Positions 10,457 through 23,726 of a stretch of DNA of 64,000 nucleotides are shown here, piece after piece; within the stretch, counting starts at the first letter, position 1, and each line of letters starts with the position of its first letter. The notes under the pieces were generated by a model. It was not told where the DNA came from. It was given only the letters and a program-made list of their open reading frames with translations, and ran no database searches. This stretch comes from Chaetorhynchus papuensis (lineage: Eukaryota > Chordata > Aves > Passeriformes > Rhipiduridae), in assembly GCA_013396525.1 (NCBI GenBank), contig VWYX01000082.1, positions 1,148,897 through 1,212,896 on the forward strand. The letters run 5' to 3'. The translations under genes and the position numbers were made by a program.

Positions 10457-13400
10457 TTAGGAAGAATACAAAGCAACATTTGCATTAAGAACTTTAGCTC
10501 ATTGCTATTTCATCCTAGGACACATGGTAGCACTTTCTGTCATGCCTTGTGTGAACAGGGTTTGGGGTTTTCTTAATTATCTTTTAAGTTGAATCATTGA
10601 GCGTTAATGGTTAGAAGTAAATCTTGGTTTTGTGAGATCAGTTTAAGAAGAGATAGGACAACAGGCAGAAGTAGCTGCACATGCAGGGGGTAAGTAGGGT
10701 ATGCACGGATATTTTTGTACCAGCTTTACTTCTAGAGAGAAAAGGAACATGTTAGAGGCCCTTTCTACAATGCCATATGCTGCAGAATTGTCACTGTGCC
10801 AGCAATCTAGCCTAACAAGTGTTTATACACTTTATGATGTTAATATGAAAATTAGTTAAACTGCATTGTGGAAAAATACTATTTTGGGAGGACTATGAGT
10901 GTAAAAAATTATAAATTGATAATAAATTGCATAGAGAAGTCTCATATTGCTTTCAGTAGTGCTACTTTTTACACTAATTTTATGCACTCTCCTGATTTAC
11001 TTTAGATATTTGTTTAATGTATGGCCTACATAGGCTTTAACTTTGGAGCAGAGCCTTAAAATTCAAAAGAGGTACAATCGTCCCTGCTTTCATGCTTTGA
11101 AGTTCTGGTGGTACTACCCTGGTGGTATTGACTGAAGTTTATTCCTTCTGCTAGTCATGTGGCAGATGGGGAAAAGAGTGTCAGCATTATAGCATGCAAA
11201 ATCATGTGAGGCCAGAAAAAGTGACTGTTTCATGGTGACTGCCTGGTTTCCATGTGATTGTCAGTTTCCTGTAGCATTTGCAGAAGAGGGCAGTGACCCT
11301 GTACTTGCAGTTGTGAGAACACTGTGTTTGTGCTTAGGTAATGCTGGTGGTTCACATCTACAGCCTGCTCAGCATGTCATCTTTCACTTGGATGCCACTT
11401 GAAGCCCTTCTGTCATCCAGTTTAATCTTATTATTATGTTCCCATCTCTGATAAACTGTCTTCTTTTGGCCCCATGCTGAAATCGTTCTGTGCAGGGATG
11501 TCTTACAGCTGCCTGGTATCTTTTCCCATGCAGCTGCTACTGCGTTGCATCTTCCAAAGGGACCTGGATTTTTGACGAACCTTTGCTGGGAGGTGTTTAT
11601 ACTCATTGTGAAGTCAATTTATATTTGCATCCCTGACAAAGGTGGTGTCTGGCTGTTTGCAGCAAGGCCTGTGCTTACCCTCGTCACTCTCAAGGGGAAG
11701 CCTAGACTCACACACATATTGGGATTTCAGCTTGTTTACTCAAATGTTCTTTGTTTCAGAGTTTGAGATAACTTCAGCATCAGAGAAAGTTTTTGTTTGT
11801 TTTCTTTTTGGTTTTTTTATTTCCATGCTTTGAGAAAACTTTCAAAAAGAGTAATAAATATCTTCAGTAGTACATAGTGAATGCATTGAGAGTGGCAGTG
11901 AATTTAAGCCTAAAGGCTGTTTATAAAACAGCTGAGACTCACTGGTGGTATTGCCAAGACAATGAAAATTAATTCAGAAGCTTTTCTGACTCTGTGTGTG
12001 ATTGTACAGTTTCAGAAAGGAAGGTGTTGGAGGATTCCCTATTCCATTTGACAGATTTTAATGTCAAGCCTACAAGTTGATTTTTGACTGCCAACCCTGC
12101 AGTAGTGTGCTTGCAGCAGCTGAGCTGTACACTTGCAGCAGCTGAGCTCAGCTCTCTCGCTGTCACCACCAACACAGTATCACTTTTGCCAGCTAGACTG
12201 TCTTATGGTTACACTTGGAGTAACACCTGTGCAAACTCATTAATTGCCAGAAAAATTTCACTGGTGTTGCTCTAGGAAACAGGAAGAGAGCAGTCTGTAT
12301 TTTCTGGCAATGTTTTTTTGTTTTGCATCTGAAAACTCATTTTCCTTCCGGCGCATTGTTGGCGTTCAGCCATGACAAAGCTGTGAGGCCAAAGCAGCTC
12401 TTACTGTGAGAGAAACACCTGACCTGTGAGGGGAAGGAAGACTTCAACCTGCAATTGTTGCTCTGCAGATGCAAACTCGGGTGCCACCAGTTTTCTGGAC
12501 AGCCTACCACCATCATGAGTGTCTTCCATTAGTTTTTTTGTGGCTACCAAGGAGTAGCCACATGGTTGCTCACAGCTGGTCAGAGTAAATGTACTGCACA
12601 GGTTGCCATAACAAAACAGTCTTTCCTGCAGTGACAGACAGTCCATCCTGCATCCTGAATTGCACGCCAGCACACTTGCCTTCCTGACACGTTGTGAGGC
12701 ACTTTGCTTCCAAGCACAAGACAGTCAAGGGCAATTAAGAAACCAAGACATCCTGGGAGCCCCGTCTTACTTTCTTTGGGCAAACGGGGATTGTCTTTTT
12801 GGCTCCAAACTCCCAAACTGCATAACAATAAAGCTGATCCCCTGTTGTGGGAGGTGTGTGCCACCTGGCATCGAGGGCTGTGGTCTCAGTGGGGCAGCAG
12901 TGCCCGTGGAGGGCTGCCTGCTGCACCATGGGCTCTTGCCAGCCAAATTCCTCGTTGCATTTCGTGGTGCATGCTTGGCAACTCTCAGGAGTTGTCCCAG
13001 CAGGAGGGAGTGATCCAGAGGTGATACTGACCCCATCTGTGCACTGTCTCTGTTCCACCAGTAGCTGGGCCTGCCTCAGGACTCCCAGCTCTGCCAGGGG
13101 GATGCTGCTTCATCAGCTCCGTATCAATGCAGGGAAGAAGCAACAATTTCTAGCATCTTAGAACTTTGTGAAATTGACTGAGCAGCCAAAGTAGTTTCAG
13201 AAACATGGTGATGTAGAGGGAGAGCCGGATTCTGGTTTGAGTCTTGTGTGCTGAACAACTGAGAAGTACAAAGTGGCCTTCAGGCAGGTTACTGGGACAC
13301 CATTAATGGGAAGGGAGCCATCCTGCGAAACACTGGGCTGTCTCCTGGCTTCATGGAGCAACGTGTGAGTGCTGACTTCCTGGCAAGTAGCTGCTGCTGC

Positions 13401-16400
13401 CTTCTCCAGCTGGGCATGAGAACCTTATGGGAGAAAATGCTACTTGCCACGCTCTGTCTCCGGCAGCACAGGCTTTCTTACCCAGTATAATAAATCCTTC
13501 TTAAAAGACCTCTTTCCCTAGAATAAAAAGGACTATTAAAATTTGTTGTTCTTCATCAAACTATTTTGCAAGGTGATTTGTGGCAAATGTACTACCACAA
13601 TGGTCTCCTTCTAGTAGCTCCTCATTGACGTTTCCCTGTGTGAAGAGCTAAGAGAAACCCCCTGTCAGAGCGATTTTTCTTTGACGTTTCAACATGAAAA
13701 AGAACAAACTGAAGCTTGTCACCAGGGGAGAGCACATTGTGCTGGCCTCCCTGAGACAATTTGTATTGGACTGGAAACCTCGTGGCTGGCAGAAGGAAAG
13801 GCAGGCTGCTTACAGTAGTGGCACAAGGAGTCTGTGCAGAAAGCAGTCCAGAGGCTCATGGTTGTCTTAATTAGTGTTTTTATTAGGGAATTGGGCTTCT
13901 GTGAAAGCAGCAATAGCAGTCCCTGCTAAGGGAAACCTTGCTGCAGGTAGTGTTTCAAGTACATGAAACTTACGCAGATAAATGTTGCTTCATGACAGAA
14001 AAAGGAAGGAAATGCGTAAATGGGATTTGTGTTCTCAAGGACAAAATAAAATGCCTTTGTGAACTGGGTCGGTAACAAAAAATTCAGCAAAATTAATTAC
14101 ATCTTTGTTGGCACTAGTGGAGCTTGTGTCATTTCTCTCTGTTTCCTTTGTCAAGGAGGCAATAGATAGAAGGAAATATGAGGAATCTGTGTTGTTAATT
14201 ATTTGAAATCTTAACTTTAAAAGTCTGTGTCTAGAAAATCAAAGATTGAAGTAGGCTATGGTTTGGGAAATGAAATATTTCAGGATTGTTTGTCTCTTAT
14301 TTGCATGTGCAAAACTGTGTAGTAACTACAACACATATATCTTCCATAAAGCAGACTGTCAATTGTGGGCAACTGTTTTTTAGTTAGAATACCATATACT
14401 ACAGGAACATCTGACCAAAGCTTTCCAAAGACAGCTTCAATGCGGAGTTAAAATCAACTAAAAGCCCTTTATACCCTTCCAACATGTCAAGAGTACTCAT
14501 CCCTAAGCCTTTGAAATCTGTTACATAAGAAGTTAACACTTTCAGGACGTGAATCAGTAGTGAATTTTTGAGGAAGTCATGACAGCAAAGAAGGCGCAGT
14601 AAAATACCTCTGGAAGGATGGAGAGGAAACTGATGTGCAGAGGAAGTTCATTGGAAGTACTGAAATGGAGCTGGGTGACTGGTTCTGCTTTTTTTCCAGG
14701 GCCTTGCTTATCTTCAGTCTGCATGCAGGGGGTTCCTGAGTAGAAGCAAGATGAGGAACTGAATCTAGGGACTCACTGCTGGGGGTAGCAATAGGAAAGA
14801 ATATCAGCACATCTCCTTGCTGATACCTAACTCTCAGGAGTGATGGACTTGGATGCTGCTCTCTACAAGTGTACAAAACCCTTTTGTTTGAAAGCTGTAA
14901 TGGAAAAAACAGCTTTCTAGAAAAACACACTCACTGAAGCTCAATTTACAAATTAATTTATGAATTCAAAAATCATTGCTTTATTTTGGAGCTGTATTAG
15001 GCACACTTTATCTCTCCCCCAAACGCCCCCAAGTTACTGCACTTGCTTTATCTCTGGTGTGGTATTGATTTGCAGTAGCATACAAAACACAAGGGTGTGG
15101 AGGGTGGCAAAGCCAGGTTATGCAGGTCACTTAAAATTATACAGTGCAGACTTCTACAGAAGTGCATCTTGATTAAGACCATGATTTCTAAAGTGCTTCC
15201 TGTAGTTTGTGCAGTCCTTTTCTTTCAGCCCTTGCAACGTGAAGAAAGGCTTTCAACTGCGGCCTGCAGGGACTGTTAAGCTGAAGTCCATGTGAATGTG
15301 TTTTTATTCTGATGCCTAACTCTTCATCTGAGTAGGAAGAGCTGAAGCACTGAGACGTGGAACTGATGCATTAGAAGCTCTTGGAGACTGACTGAATTAC
15401 TGCAGAGAGTGAAACTTACCAGTAGTGTTAGCGATTCTAAATACACAACTGTTTGGATGACAAATCTCCTTAGTCAAAACCAAACATAAAAAAAACCCCC
15501 TCTATTTTGACAAGCTGAATTTTAGAAAATCACTTTTTTTTAGTAATGCTGATATGGACTTGCAACTTTTTTTTTTTCTTTTCAGTTGTATTAATTATCA
15601 CTGCTAATTCTCACTGAGCATACCCCTTGCATTAATAAAAGTGTCTGCATTGGTTACAACAGTCTCCAGCCTTTCCTTCAATGTAATAGTTTTCCTAACT
15701 TTCATAAAGATCATCGGAGTAGGCATGTGAACTTCTGACTTCTTCGAAACACTGAGTGCTGAAGTCAGAAAGTGAGGTGGTGTATGGTCAGAGCTTACAC
15801 ACAGGAGAGAGCTGTGATAGAGCTTCTGTGCACAGCATCCAGTTGCAGAATTGGGATGTCTTCATGCTCTAGCTTTATAGTTTATATAAACCATCTCTAG
15901 AAATCACTTAATCCATTTCTCTGCTTCAAAAGAAGATCAACTCAGCTGCCTCTAAATAAAAAGAAAGGTTAATGGTATTCTCTGCATAGCAGCACTAACA
16001 CTGAAAAATGAAACATTCAGTACTCTTAACTAAATGCATACTGGTAGCTTTTTTATGATGAGTCGAAGTAAGTGCTTATAGGCAGAAAACATGTTAAAAA
16101 CCATGCAAGGAATATTTTATGTTTTTTGAGAGAAAGTGTGTGCTGCTAAGAATCTGGAACACAAATGGATGGAATCCCGAAGGATGATGGTAGTGTTGAG
16201 ATTTTATTTCATGCAACAAAGAAGATCCAATAGATGAATAAGGTGATGACGCATCTGCTTCTCGTATTAGTTTGATACAAGCTTTTTAATCTTCAGTGAT
16301 CTGTTCTTACTTCTCATTTAAGTTCTGATTAAGTTAGATAAATCAAACCTCCAAAAAGTTGATGTTTTCCTGTCTTCTTAATTTCCATCTAGAAGTCTAG

Positions 16401-19400
16401 CCAGAAACCTCATTCTTGTTCCAGGAGGAGCACTTATGCAAGTAAAATGCGTGCTTAACCTGAGCCCATGTAATTATTCAGCAGTCATGCTCAAGATTTG
16501 CTGTCTCTCTAGCACTGTAAAACAGCACTTCCAGATCCTACCAACGGAAGAGAACACTGCGTTTTTAATGAAGTGAGCTGGTTTTGGCACCGATGATTTT
16601 TCATCCACTGCTTTCACAAGTATGCTGTGATTGTTGCTGTAGCACAAAGTTCTAATAGAATGTATTTCCACTTTAAACAAAACCAATATCGAAATAATAA
16701 CAAGCAGCAATCTTCAGTTCAGCATGTTTTAACATAGAGCCACGTAGATTGACTTGCCAGGTCATAAGCTGGCATTTTTCCTTTAAGGAAAGGGGTTGGA
16801 GAGAGTTACAGGGATTTGACTAGAAGTTAATAGAAGGTTAATAAAGAGAAAAATAAAATGCTTGTCAGTCTTTTCTCCCCCTCCAGCTATTGCATCTGTA
16901 CTGTGCTCTCAGATTGGACAGCATACAAGTGCTGCAGTCTTCTCTGTTTTCAGAGTTAGATCTAGATGCATGCAGTAAACCAAAGAAAAATTATTTTAGT
17001 GTGTTTTCGGATAATTTTGCCATTTAGTTCAGTTGTGGTGAGACTGTTGATAAACAGAGGAAGTAAAAAAACCTAAAGCTAACCTAAAGGAGTTATATTT
17101 ACCTCTTCAGAAAAATAGTGGAACGAAATTAGAAAAGAGATGTGAAACTTCATACATAATAGAATTTCAGTGAGTGAAATATCTTGGCAAATACAAGAAA
17201 TTCAGATGGTTTGTGCTTTAAATGGGGCAGTACTTAAAATGAACTGACTTGGACCCAAAAGCAAGTGGGTAGGTAAATGTCCAAGAATTTCCCACTGAAA
17301 TACTATTGCTTAAGGAACAGAACGGTTTTTTTATACATGTGAGATGGGGAGGATGGGGGGTGGGGAGGCCGATAGTTTCTATATTGATGCTGGTTATACA
17401 GCAAGATTTGTAGATTAATCCTTTTGCCCGTGTTGCAGATTGATACTGCATATAACCACATGATGTGCCATCTGCCACTTAACTGTTAAGTTAAACTTAG
17501 TCTTTGTGCCTATATGCTTTTACTTTTTATTTTATTAAAAGACTTCTAACAAGTGTAATTAAGCTATCTAAATAAAAGGGAGTAAATAACCTTGAAAGCA
17601 GCAGAATTGTATTTTTAATGAGGTATGAAGCTTCAAATTAATAACTCAGATTACTGTTTATTCCTTTTTTTAAGATTAAAGGATTTGTTTAAAACTGTGT
17701 GTGTTAACTTGAATATGCAGTAAGTCCATCCATTTCATACATCCATAGCTGAGAACTTAATAGGTTCTGAAAAATTGTTTCTGTCCACATACTGAATAAG
17801 CCCTACTGAGCATTAAAAGTCCTGGGGGTGTGTGAACGTTATGTTTGGGATGCAGCGCTCTGTTTAATCCAGAGCAGAAGCATGATTGTCAGGGTGGTTT
17901 GGGTTTGGTTGGAGTTTTTTCAGTTATGTTTTTGGTGTGCTTTGCCATTTTATTGTGAAGGTGAGCTAGGTAAGTTGGAAGGAAAGCAAGTGTCAAGCAG
18001 AGAACACAGTATAGGTAGCAAGACGGTGATTTGGAGAAGGGCATCTCTCCTGGGAGAGACCTTGTAGGGGGTACTGATTCATTTCTTTAACTGAGCTTCA
18101 GGAAGAGATCTGAGTACCTGGCCACCCTGCTGGAGTCAGGTGAATGTGAAAGGACAGGAAAGAGCAGTAAAGATGAGAGCAGAGGTGGGAGGAATGAGGA
18201 GAAATTTGTAATTTTTCCAAGTTTGGGACAACAATGGCTTGAAGACCAAGATTTAGTGAGGTACAAGAGAAGATGGACTTACTTGCAAGTGCTGAAGCTG
18301 CAGGTGAAGGTGGAGGTTATAAAAATCTGGAATTGAGACAGCTGAGTGAGGAAAATAAGTACAGGGGATTGACACTGGTGACAATCATGAGAAGGAAAGC
18401 TTTGTGTTGTATTAAAGAGCACAGTGAATGGGATGAAGAGGACCGGAGGTGGTAAACACCAGAGGTAAACAGCCAATGAAACCATACCGCTTTCATTCAA
18501 AACTTAGTTTTAATAAAAAGTGAAAGGCAAACAAGTGGTGTTCCATTTGTACAGCAGAATTTTGACCAAGAAAGGCTGCAAACCATACAGCAAAAGAATG
18601 GATCACATTGCACAGTGTCGCATCAGTTGCCACAGCGGCCAGGGAGAACGAGGCTGGTGTATCCCATGTTCTGTAACCAGGAAACCCAGTCACCACCGCA
18701 GGGGGAGACAGGACAAGACAGTGAATACTAGAGGTGCTGTGTTCCAAACTCTCCTAAATCTTGGACTTGTCCGGTTTTAGTTTTATAGATCCCTCTTTTA
18801 TTGAATACGAGAAAGAAAATTATAAAGGTTTTTTTTTAATGCCGTGAGAAATTTGAAGACAACTTGGGAAAACAGAAATAAAATTAATTTTACAGTTATC
18901 TAAATGGAGGGAAATGGAGTCATTGGAAGTTTTTCATGAAAAAATCAATAAAAATGTTAACCTGAATTTAAGACTAACTAATGAAGTGTATAGAAACACA
19001 AAATTTAGGCAGCATCAAAGGTTAAGCTTAAGGACTGATCCGAGGATTAAAGATGCATCTTTCTTGCACAACATTTTCTTCTGAGCAGGTGATTTCCAAA
19101 GGACTTAATGAAATTTCTGTTACATTATTGAGTTGTTACCTGCAAATTTGAGTTTATGAATGCTAACTCTTATTTAAATTCCTAGTAAACTTCGTTGTGT
19201 AATATTTTTAAACAATTATGAAACGCCTTTATAAGCCTTGACTGTCTCACAATTACATGCTTTGTGTGGCAGTTCAGTTTAGATAGTAAATATTTGTTGA
19301 AATATGAATATGTTGGATAACAGAGCATTCCATTCATTGCTGTAACTCCCATATTCTTCTTCCTCATTCTTTTGAACAATAGTATCTTTAGAGATAAATT

Positions 19401-19552
19401 TGAGTTCAATGCAAATAAAGTCTTCAGAGGTGATGTTTTTATGATTTGTTTATATTAAATTTGCAAGACATGTTTCTGTTTTAGTGCTTTGTTGTAATTT
19501 AATATATATGCCTTTATTTTGGCAATTGAAAGGGTCTTAAACATTAATAATG
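10457..19552. other. Intronic DNA, no gene seen
   Basis: AT-rich intron sequence without a recognisable exon. A more GC-rich block at about 12380-13130 has overlapping open frames on both strands but no motif or splice structure. A 22-bp-spaced direct repeat of cttgcagcagctgagct lies at 12110-12148. A G-rich run (gatggggaggatgggg) is near 17344. I see nothing else to report. Confidence 0.65.
12380..13130. other. GC-richer block with many overlapping open frames, unidentified
   Basis: Base composition is richer in G and C than the surroundings, and stops are fewer, so up to six overlapping frames of 80-117 codons appear on both strands. Their translations show no domain, and they shadow one another. 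An eroded transposable element is possible; I do not recognise one. Confidence 0.4.
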
Positions 19553-20010
19553 TTCATAGAATCATACAATATGCTGAGGTGTAAATGACCTGTCAGGATC
19601 ATTGAGTCACACTCCTGGGCCTGCACAAGCTATCTGCAAGAAACACACCCTGTGCCTGAGTGTCATCCAAATGCTTCTGGAACTCTGTCAGGCTGGCACT
19701 GTGACCACTGCCCTGAGGAGCTGTTCCAGTGCCCAGCCACCCTCCTGATATCCAACATAAACCTCCCCTGACACCACTTCAGGCCATTCCCTTGGTCACC
19801 ACAGAGGAGAGATCAGTGCCTGCCCCCTCCTCTTCCCCTCATGAGGAAGCTGCAGACTGCAATGAGGTCTGTCTTCAGTCTCCTCCAGGCTGAACAGACC
19901 AAGTGACCTCAGCTGCTCCTCATTCAGCTTCCCCCACAGGCCCTTCACCATTGTCGTGCCCCACCTTTGGACACTCTCTAATAGCTGAATGTCTTTCTTA
20001 TATTGTGGCT
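19553..20010 (-). mobile_element. CR1 LINE 3' end, antisense
   Basis: Starts with the complement of the CR1 tail (atagaatcatacaatatgc) and reads on the minus strand as the CR1 3' region: aacataaacctcccctga, cttcaggccattcc and ctcctccaggctgaacag are typical. It breaks off after ttatattgtggct near 20010. It is 5'-truncated and non-coding. It lies head-to-head with the sense copy that starts about 50 bp further on. Confidence 0.9.
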
Positions 20011-20057
20011 GAACATCGTTTACTTGTTCCCATTCTGTAAGGCCAGGGTGTATACGG

Positions 20058-20453
20058 ACAGACTGAGAGAGTTGCAGCTGTTCAACCTCAAAAAGAGAAG
20101 GTTCTGGGGGGACCTTACAGCAGCCTTTCAGTACCTGAAGGGGGCCTAGAGGATGGCTGGAGAAGGATTTTTCACAAGGGCGTATAGTGACTAAACAAGA
20201 GGAATGGCTTTAAACTGAAAGAAAGAATTCTTAGAAGTAGATATTAGGAAGAAATTCTTTACTGTAAGGGTGGTGAGGCACTGGAACTGGTTGCCCAGAG
20301 AAGCTGTGAATGGCCTATCCATGGAAGTGTTCAATGCCAAGTTGGATTGAGCTTTGCGCAGTCTGGTTTAGTAGGGTGTCCCTGCCTGTCGCAGGGGAGT
20401 TGGAACTCAGTCTTTAAAGTCCCTTCCAACCCAAACTCCTCTATGGTTCTATT
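20058..20453 (+). mobile_element. CR1 LINE 3' end, sense
   Basis: CR1 3' region on the plus strand: ttcagtacctgaaggggg, attaggaagaaattcttta, tggtgaggcactggaac and agtcccttccaaccc, ending with the tail ctatggttctatt at 20453. Together with the antisense copy just upstream it forms an inverted pair with about 47 bp between the 5' breakpoints. It is non-coding. Confidence 0.92.
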
Positions 20454-20589
20454 AATGTGTGATGCATCATGGCTCAAATACTTACCTCAACATTCCTTTA
20501 AAGTGGTGAAGCAAACCACAATTCGGCCGCATCTAATTAAATATCAAGGAGGTGGACTGCATAAGGAAAATAAAAATAGCTTCTATATT

Positions 20590-21280
20590 GTACTGTGAAT
20601 CAACACACACAGGTGACAGGGCAACCAAAACCAGCACAGCTGAAATGCAGAGAATAAATGTACTCCATTACCTCGCTGACTGGAGGATCCTGAAGCAAGG
20701 CCGGCAGCAGAGACACACGGAATGAGGGCACGGGCACCGTCAGGCAGCAGAGACACACAGAATGAGGGCACGGGCACCGTCAGGCAGCAGAGACACACGG
20801 AATGAGGGCACGGGCACCGTCAGGCAGCAGAGACACACAGGATGAGGGCACGGGCACTGTCAGGCAGCAGAGACACACAGGATGAGGGCATGGGCACTGT
20901 CAGGCAGCAGAGACACACAGGATGAGGGCACGGGCACTGTCAGGCAGCAGAGACACACAGGATGAGGGCACGGGCACTGTCAGGCAGCAGAGACACACAG
21001 GATGAGGGCACGGGCACCGTCAGGCTCAGTCCAATCCTGGCGGGCGGCAGGGCTGCTGCTGGGCCCGTGTATCCAGGGCCTGCACACGCGGAGTTCAGCA
21101 CCGTGCTGTGATCTCCCTGTGCTTTTTATGGTCTCTGCTTTGATCTCTCTCCCAGCAGGGAGCTCAAGCACGTCTGGGATAGGGCCTACAAGCCTCTGTA
21201 AACACCTATGGTATCTCTACACAGAAATTTTACTTCTTCAAACTATCTATCATCCAGATAGCGGATAAACAGCAGTAGGT
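20590..21280. other. GC-rich block around the minisatellite, possibly an LTR-like element
   Basis: The minisatellite and the sequence to about 21180 are much richer in G and C than both flanks. On the minus strand a TATA-like cataaaaag lies near 21125, upstream of the repeat array in that orientation. This layout would fit a solo LTR with internal tandem repeats on the minus strand, but I recognise neither terminus nor family. A plain expanded minisatellite in unique DNA is equally possible. Confidence 0.25.
20703..21025. repeat. 40-bp minisatellite, eight copies
   Basis: Eight tandem copies of a 40-bp unit starting ggcagcagagacacac at 20703, 20743, 20783, 20823, 20863, 20903, 20943 and 20983, ending near 21025. 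Copies differ at a few positions: the first three read aatg and caccgtca; most later ones read gatg and cactgtca, with the last back to caccgtca. Copy 5 has tgggc for cgggc. It sits in a GC-rich block (about 20690-21180). Near-identity points to recent expansion or homogenisation. Confidence 0.95.
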
Positions 21281-23506
21281 TTAACATATGGTTTCCCACA
21301 CTGGTTATTCTCCAGGCCTTCGTGGTCCCAGCTTGAGCAAATCCACTGTCTTCCTTGCCATTCTTCCCCTTTTAACCCCTTCCTCTGAACACAAGCAGAA
21401 CTTAAATCACTCTTTGTTCAAGTGTTTTCATAACTTCTTTCACATTGAATCACACATCTCTGAATTTACTTTTTATAATTCCTTCCACTCTTCTCCCCAC
21501 CCTAAGGTCACATGCCAGCTCTTGGGAATCACGCTGAGCAGATCTACATGTAGCTTCATGGGGAGAATTGGTGTAACACAGTCAGAACACAGGATTTCAC
21601 TGAAATCCTGTTCAGTTTCAAGCTGTGAATTGAAACAAAGCCATTTTTAAAAGGAAAAAAATGTGAAGGCACTCTCCTTGGATAAAAGAGAGTACTGCAT
21701 TCTCATCTGGTTTCATAGCAGCCATACTTGGCAAGGGTTATGAATTAGCCTTCATACAAACTACACCAGCAGGATGCAAATATTACAGGCATTTTGACTT
21801 TTAATTTCTTTTTCAAGGTGCTATGTTTCTAATTAAAACCCCAAGGACAGAAACTCAGTTACTTCTTATTATAAAATATATCAAATATCTATTCACTTCA
21901 CAATATAGTGTGTATAAAATAAACAGTAAACAAAATACCATCCATTCATGTTTTTTATCCTGTTTTTAAAATCCTCTTAGTAATGTATATAGAGGTATTG
22001 TGCATATTTATACATACACAGAGAGTGGCTGAAACTTACGCTTTGTTCTACTTCATGAAATTCAGCCTAATCATCGTGAGAGTCCTTTTTTTCTAAGCTT
22101 CTTATTTCTAAATGCGAAGAATTATTCAGTCATCTGCAGTTGATGTTTACTGCCAAATTGCTGATACACAGGAACCACTTTCCCTCATCTCTGCATGGTG
22201 GACTGTACTAGTTAATAGGTGCTATTCAGCTCAGCAAATGTATGCACAGGTGCATGCATGCATTCGTGCTCCAACAGTTTAACTTGTTTGACATTAAGGA
22301 TGTTGGAAAAACTTTATTGTGGTTCTCTCAGTAGAGTACGAAAATCCTGAGCAGATTTTCCTTTCCTTTGGGTGAGAGTTGGAAAGTTGTACAGGCGTGC
22401 TTAGTCTTACTTTCAACATAGAGGCACAGCACATATCTGTCTTTCTTCATCCCCTCTTCTCTGAGTCAGCCAGAGCCATCTGATTAATCTGCTCCCGCTG
22501 ACTAATCACTGTGCTGAGGAGTGGTGTTCAGTGAGATGCGATCTTGACCAAATCCATAAAGGGATAGATGGGCTCCATAGGGAGCCTTGGCAATGGCAGG
22601 CACTTGCCTTTTTAGATGTGTGGCACAGAAAGCAGTTTAGTTGTATGATAAATCACCCTCGCAGTAAGGAATTAAAACACTTTGTCGAACTCCGTACTGC
22701 ATACACATGTATATCTGTACACAGACAAAGTAATAGTCTTCTGTCTTTTCATCTCTTTCTCACTCCCCACCTCCAATATTACTGTTCTTCTAAAATTTTC
22801 CATACACTGCTTGGAACAATATGATGCAGTTAAGAATTAATAATAAACAGCAGTAAATAATGTGTATTTTGTCTGAGATACCTTATTTAGATCTGTCATA
22901 AAATTTTTTATTATGCTCTTATGTCTTCCCTTAGGACTAGTGCCTCTTCTGAGTATCTGAGAGAACAGTGGAGAAAATCACTTTTCTGTAAGCTTAGCAA
23001 ACATCTAGAGAAGTCTGTTAGCAACATAATGAAATTACAGAAATCAGCAGAGCAACAGAAACCTACAATTTCATCAGTGTTAGTGCTGAGGTTGACAGCA
23101 CAAGAGGATTTCTGCAGGAGATAAATACACAGCTAAAAGGCATAATGATTTGTTTTTAAATTAACCAAACCACAAAACTATGAGGCACAAGCTTTAAAAT
23201 GCTGCAGAAAAGAATAGATTGGACAAATGCTCTACTTCTCCATGTCTGTTTTCAGATGTAATAGAGCTGGTTTTCTTTTTAGTAGCTCATACAGTGCTGT
23301 GGTTTGGATTTAGCTTGAGGATAATGTTGGTAACACACTGAGGTTTCACTTGCTGCTCAGTAGTCACTACCTTAAGGCAAGGACTTTTCAGCTTCTCATG
23401 CTCTGCCAGCCAGCAGGTGCACAAGAAGCTGGGAGGGTCTGCTCAGCCAGGACAGCTGACCCAAACTGGCCACAGGAATATTCCATACAATGAGAATCAT
23501 ACCCAG

Positions 23507-23513
23507 TATATAA
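23507..23513 (+). promoter_or_regulatory. TATA box of the solo LTR
   Basis: tatataa sits where the U3 promoter of this LTR type has its TATA box, downstream of ggaatattccatac. Whether it still drives transcription cannot be read from sequence. Confidence 0.5.
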
Positions 23514-23720
23514 CCCAGGGGGAGTTTTTAATAGGAGAGGGGCAGTCACTGCTGGGGGATGGATTTGGGCATTGGTGAGTGTGTGCTGAGCAACTGTCTT
23601 GTGCACTGCTTCTCTCTCTTGGGATTTATTCCTCTCTCTTTCTCACCCTCTCCTTTCCATTGCTATTGTTATTGTGATTGCTTTTATTATTTTTTTTTTT
23701 TTTTTTACATCATTGCAGCT

Positions 23721-23726
23721 ATTAAA
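23721..23726 (+). promoter_or_regulatory. Poly(A) signal variant of the solo LTR
   Basis: attaaa, the common variant of AATAAA, lies at the position where this LTR type has its polyadenylation signal, followed by ccgttcttatct. In sense orientation inside an intron it could in principle end some DAPK1 transcripts early (inference). Confidence 0.45.

Larger units (their letters stand above)
20454..23254. other. Intronic DNA, no gene seen apart from the minisatellite
   Basis: Apart from the GC-rich minisatellite block, this is ordinary AT-rich intron. A short acatgcatgcat-like run lies near 22250. Open frames (for example 21288-21650 and 22531-22824) have no recognisable motif and no splice context. 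Confidence 0.6.

Noticed and set aside
17344..17367. Second G-quadruplex candidate
   Set aside because: Only three tracts of three or more G with the needed spacing; the fourth has two.
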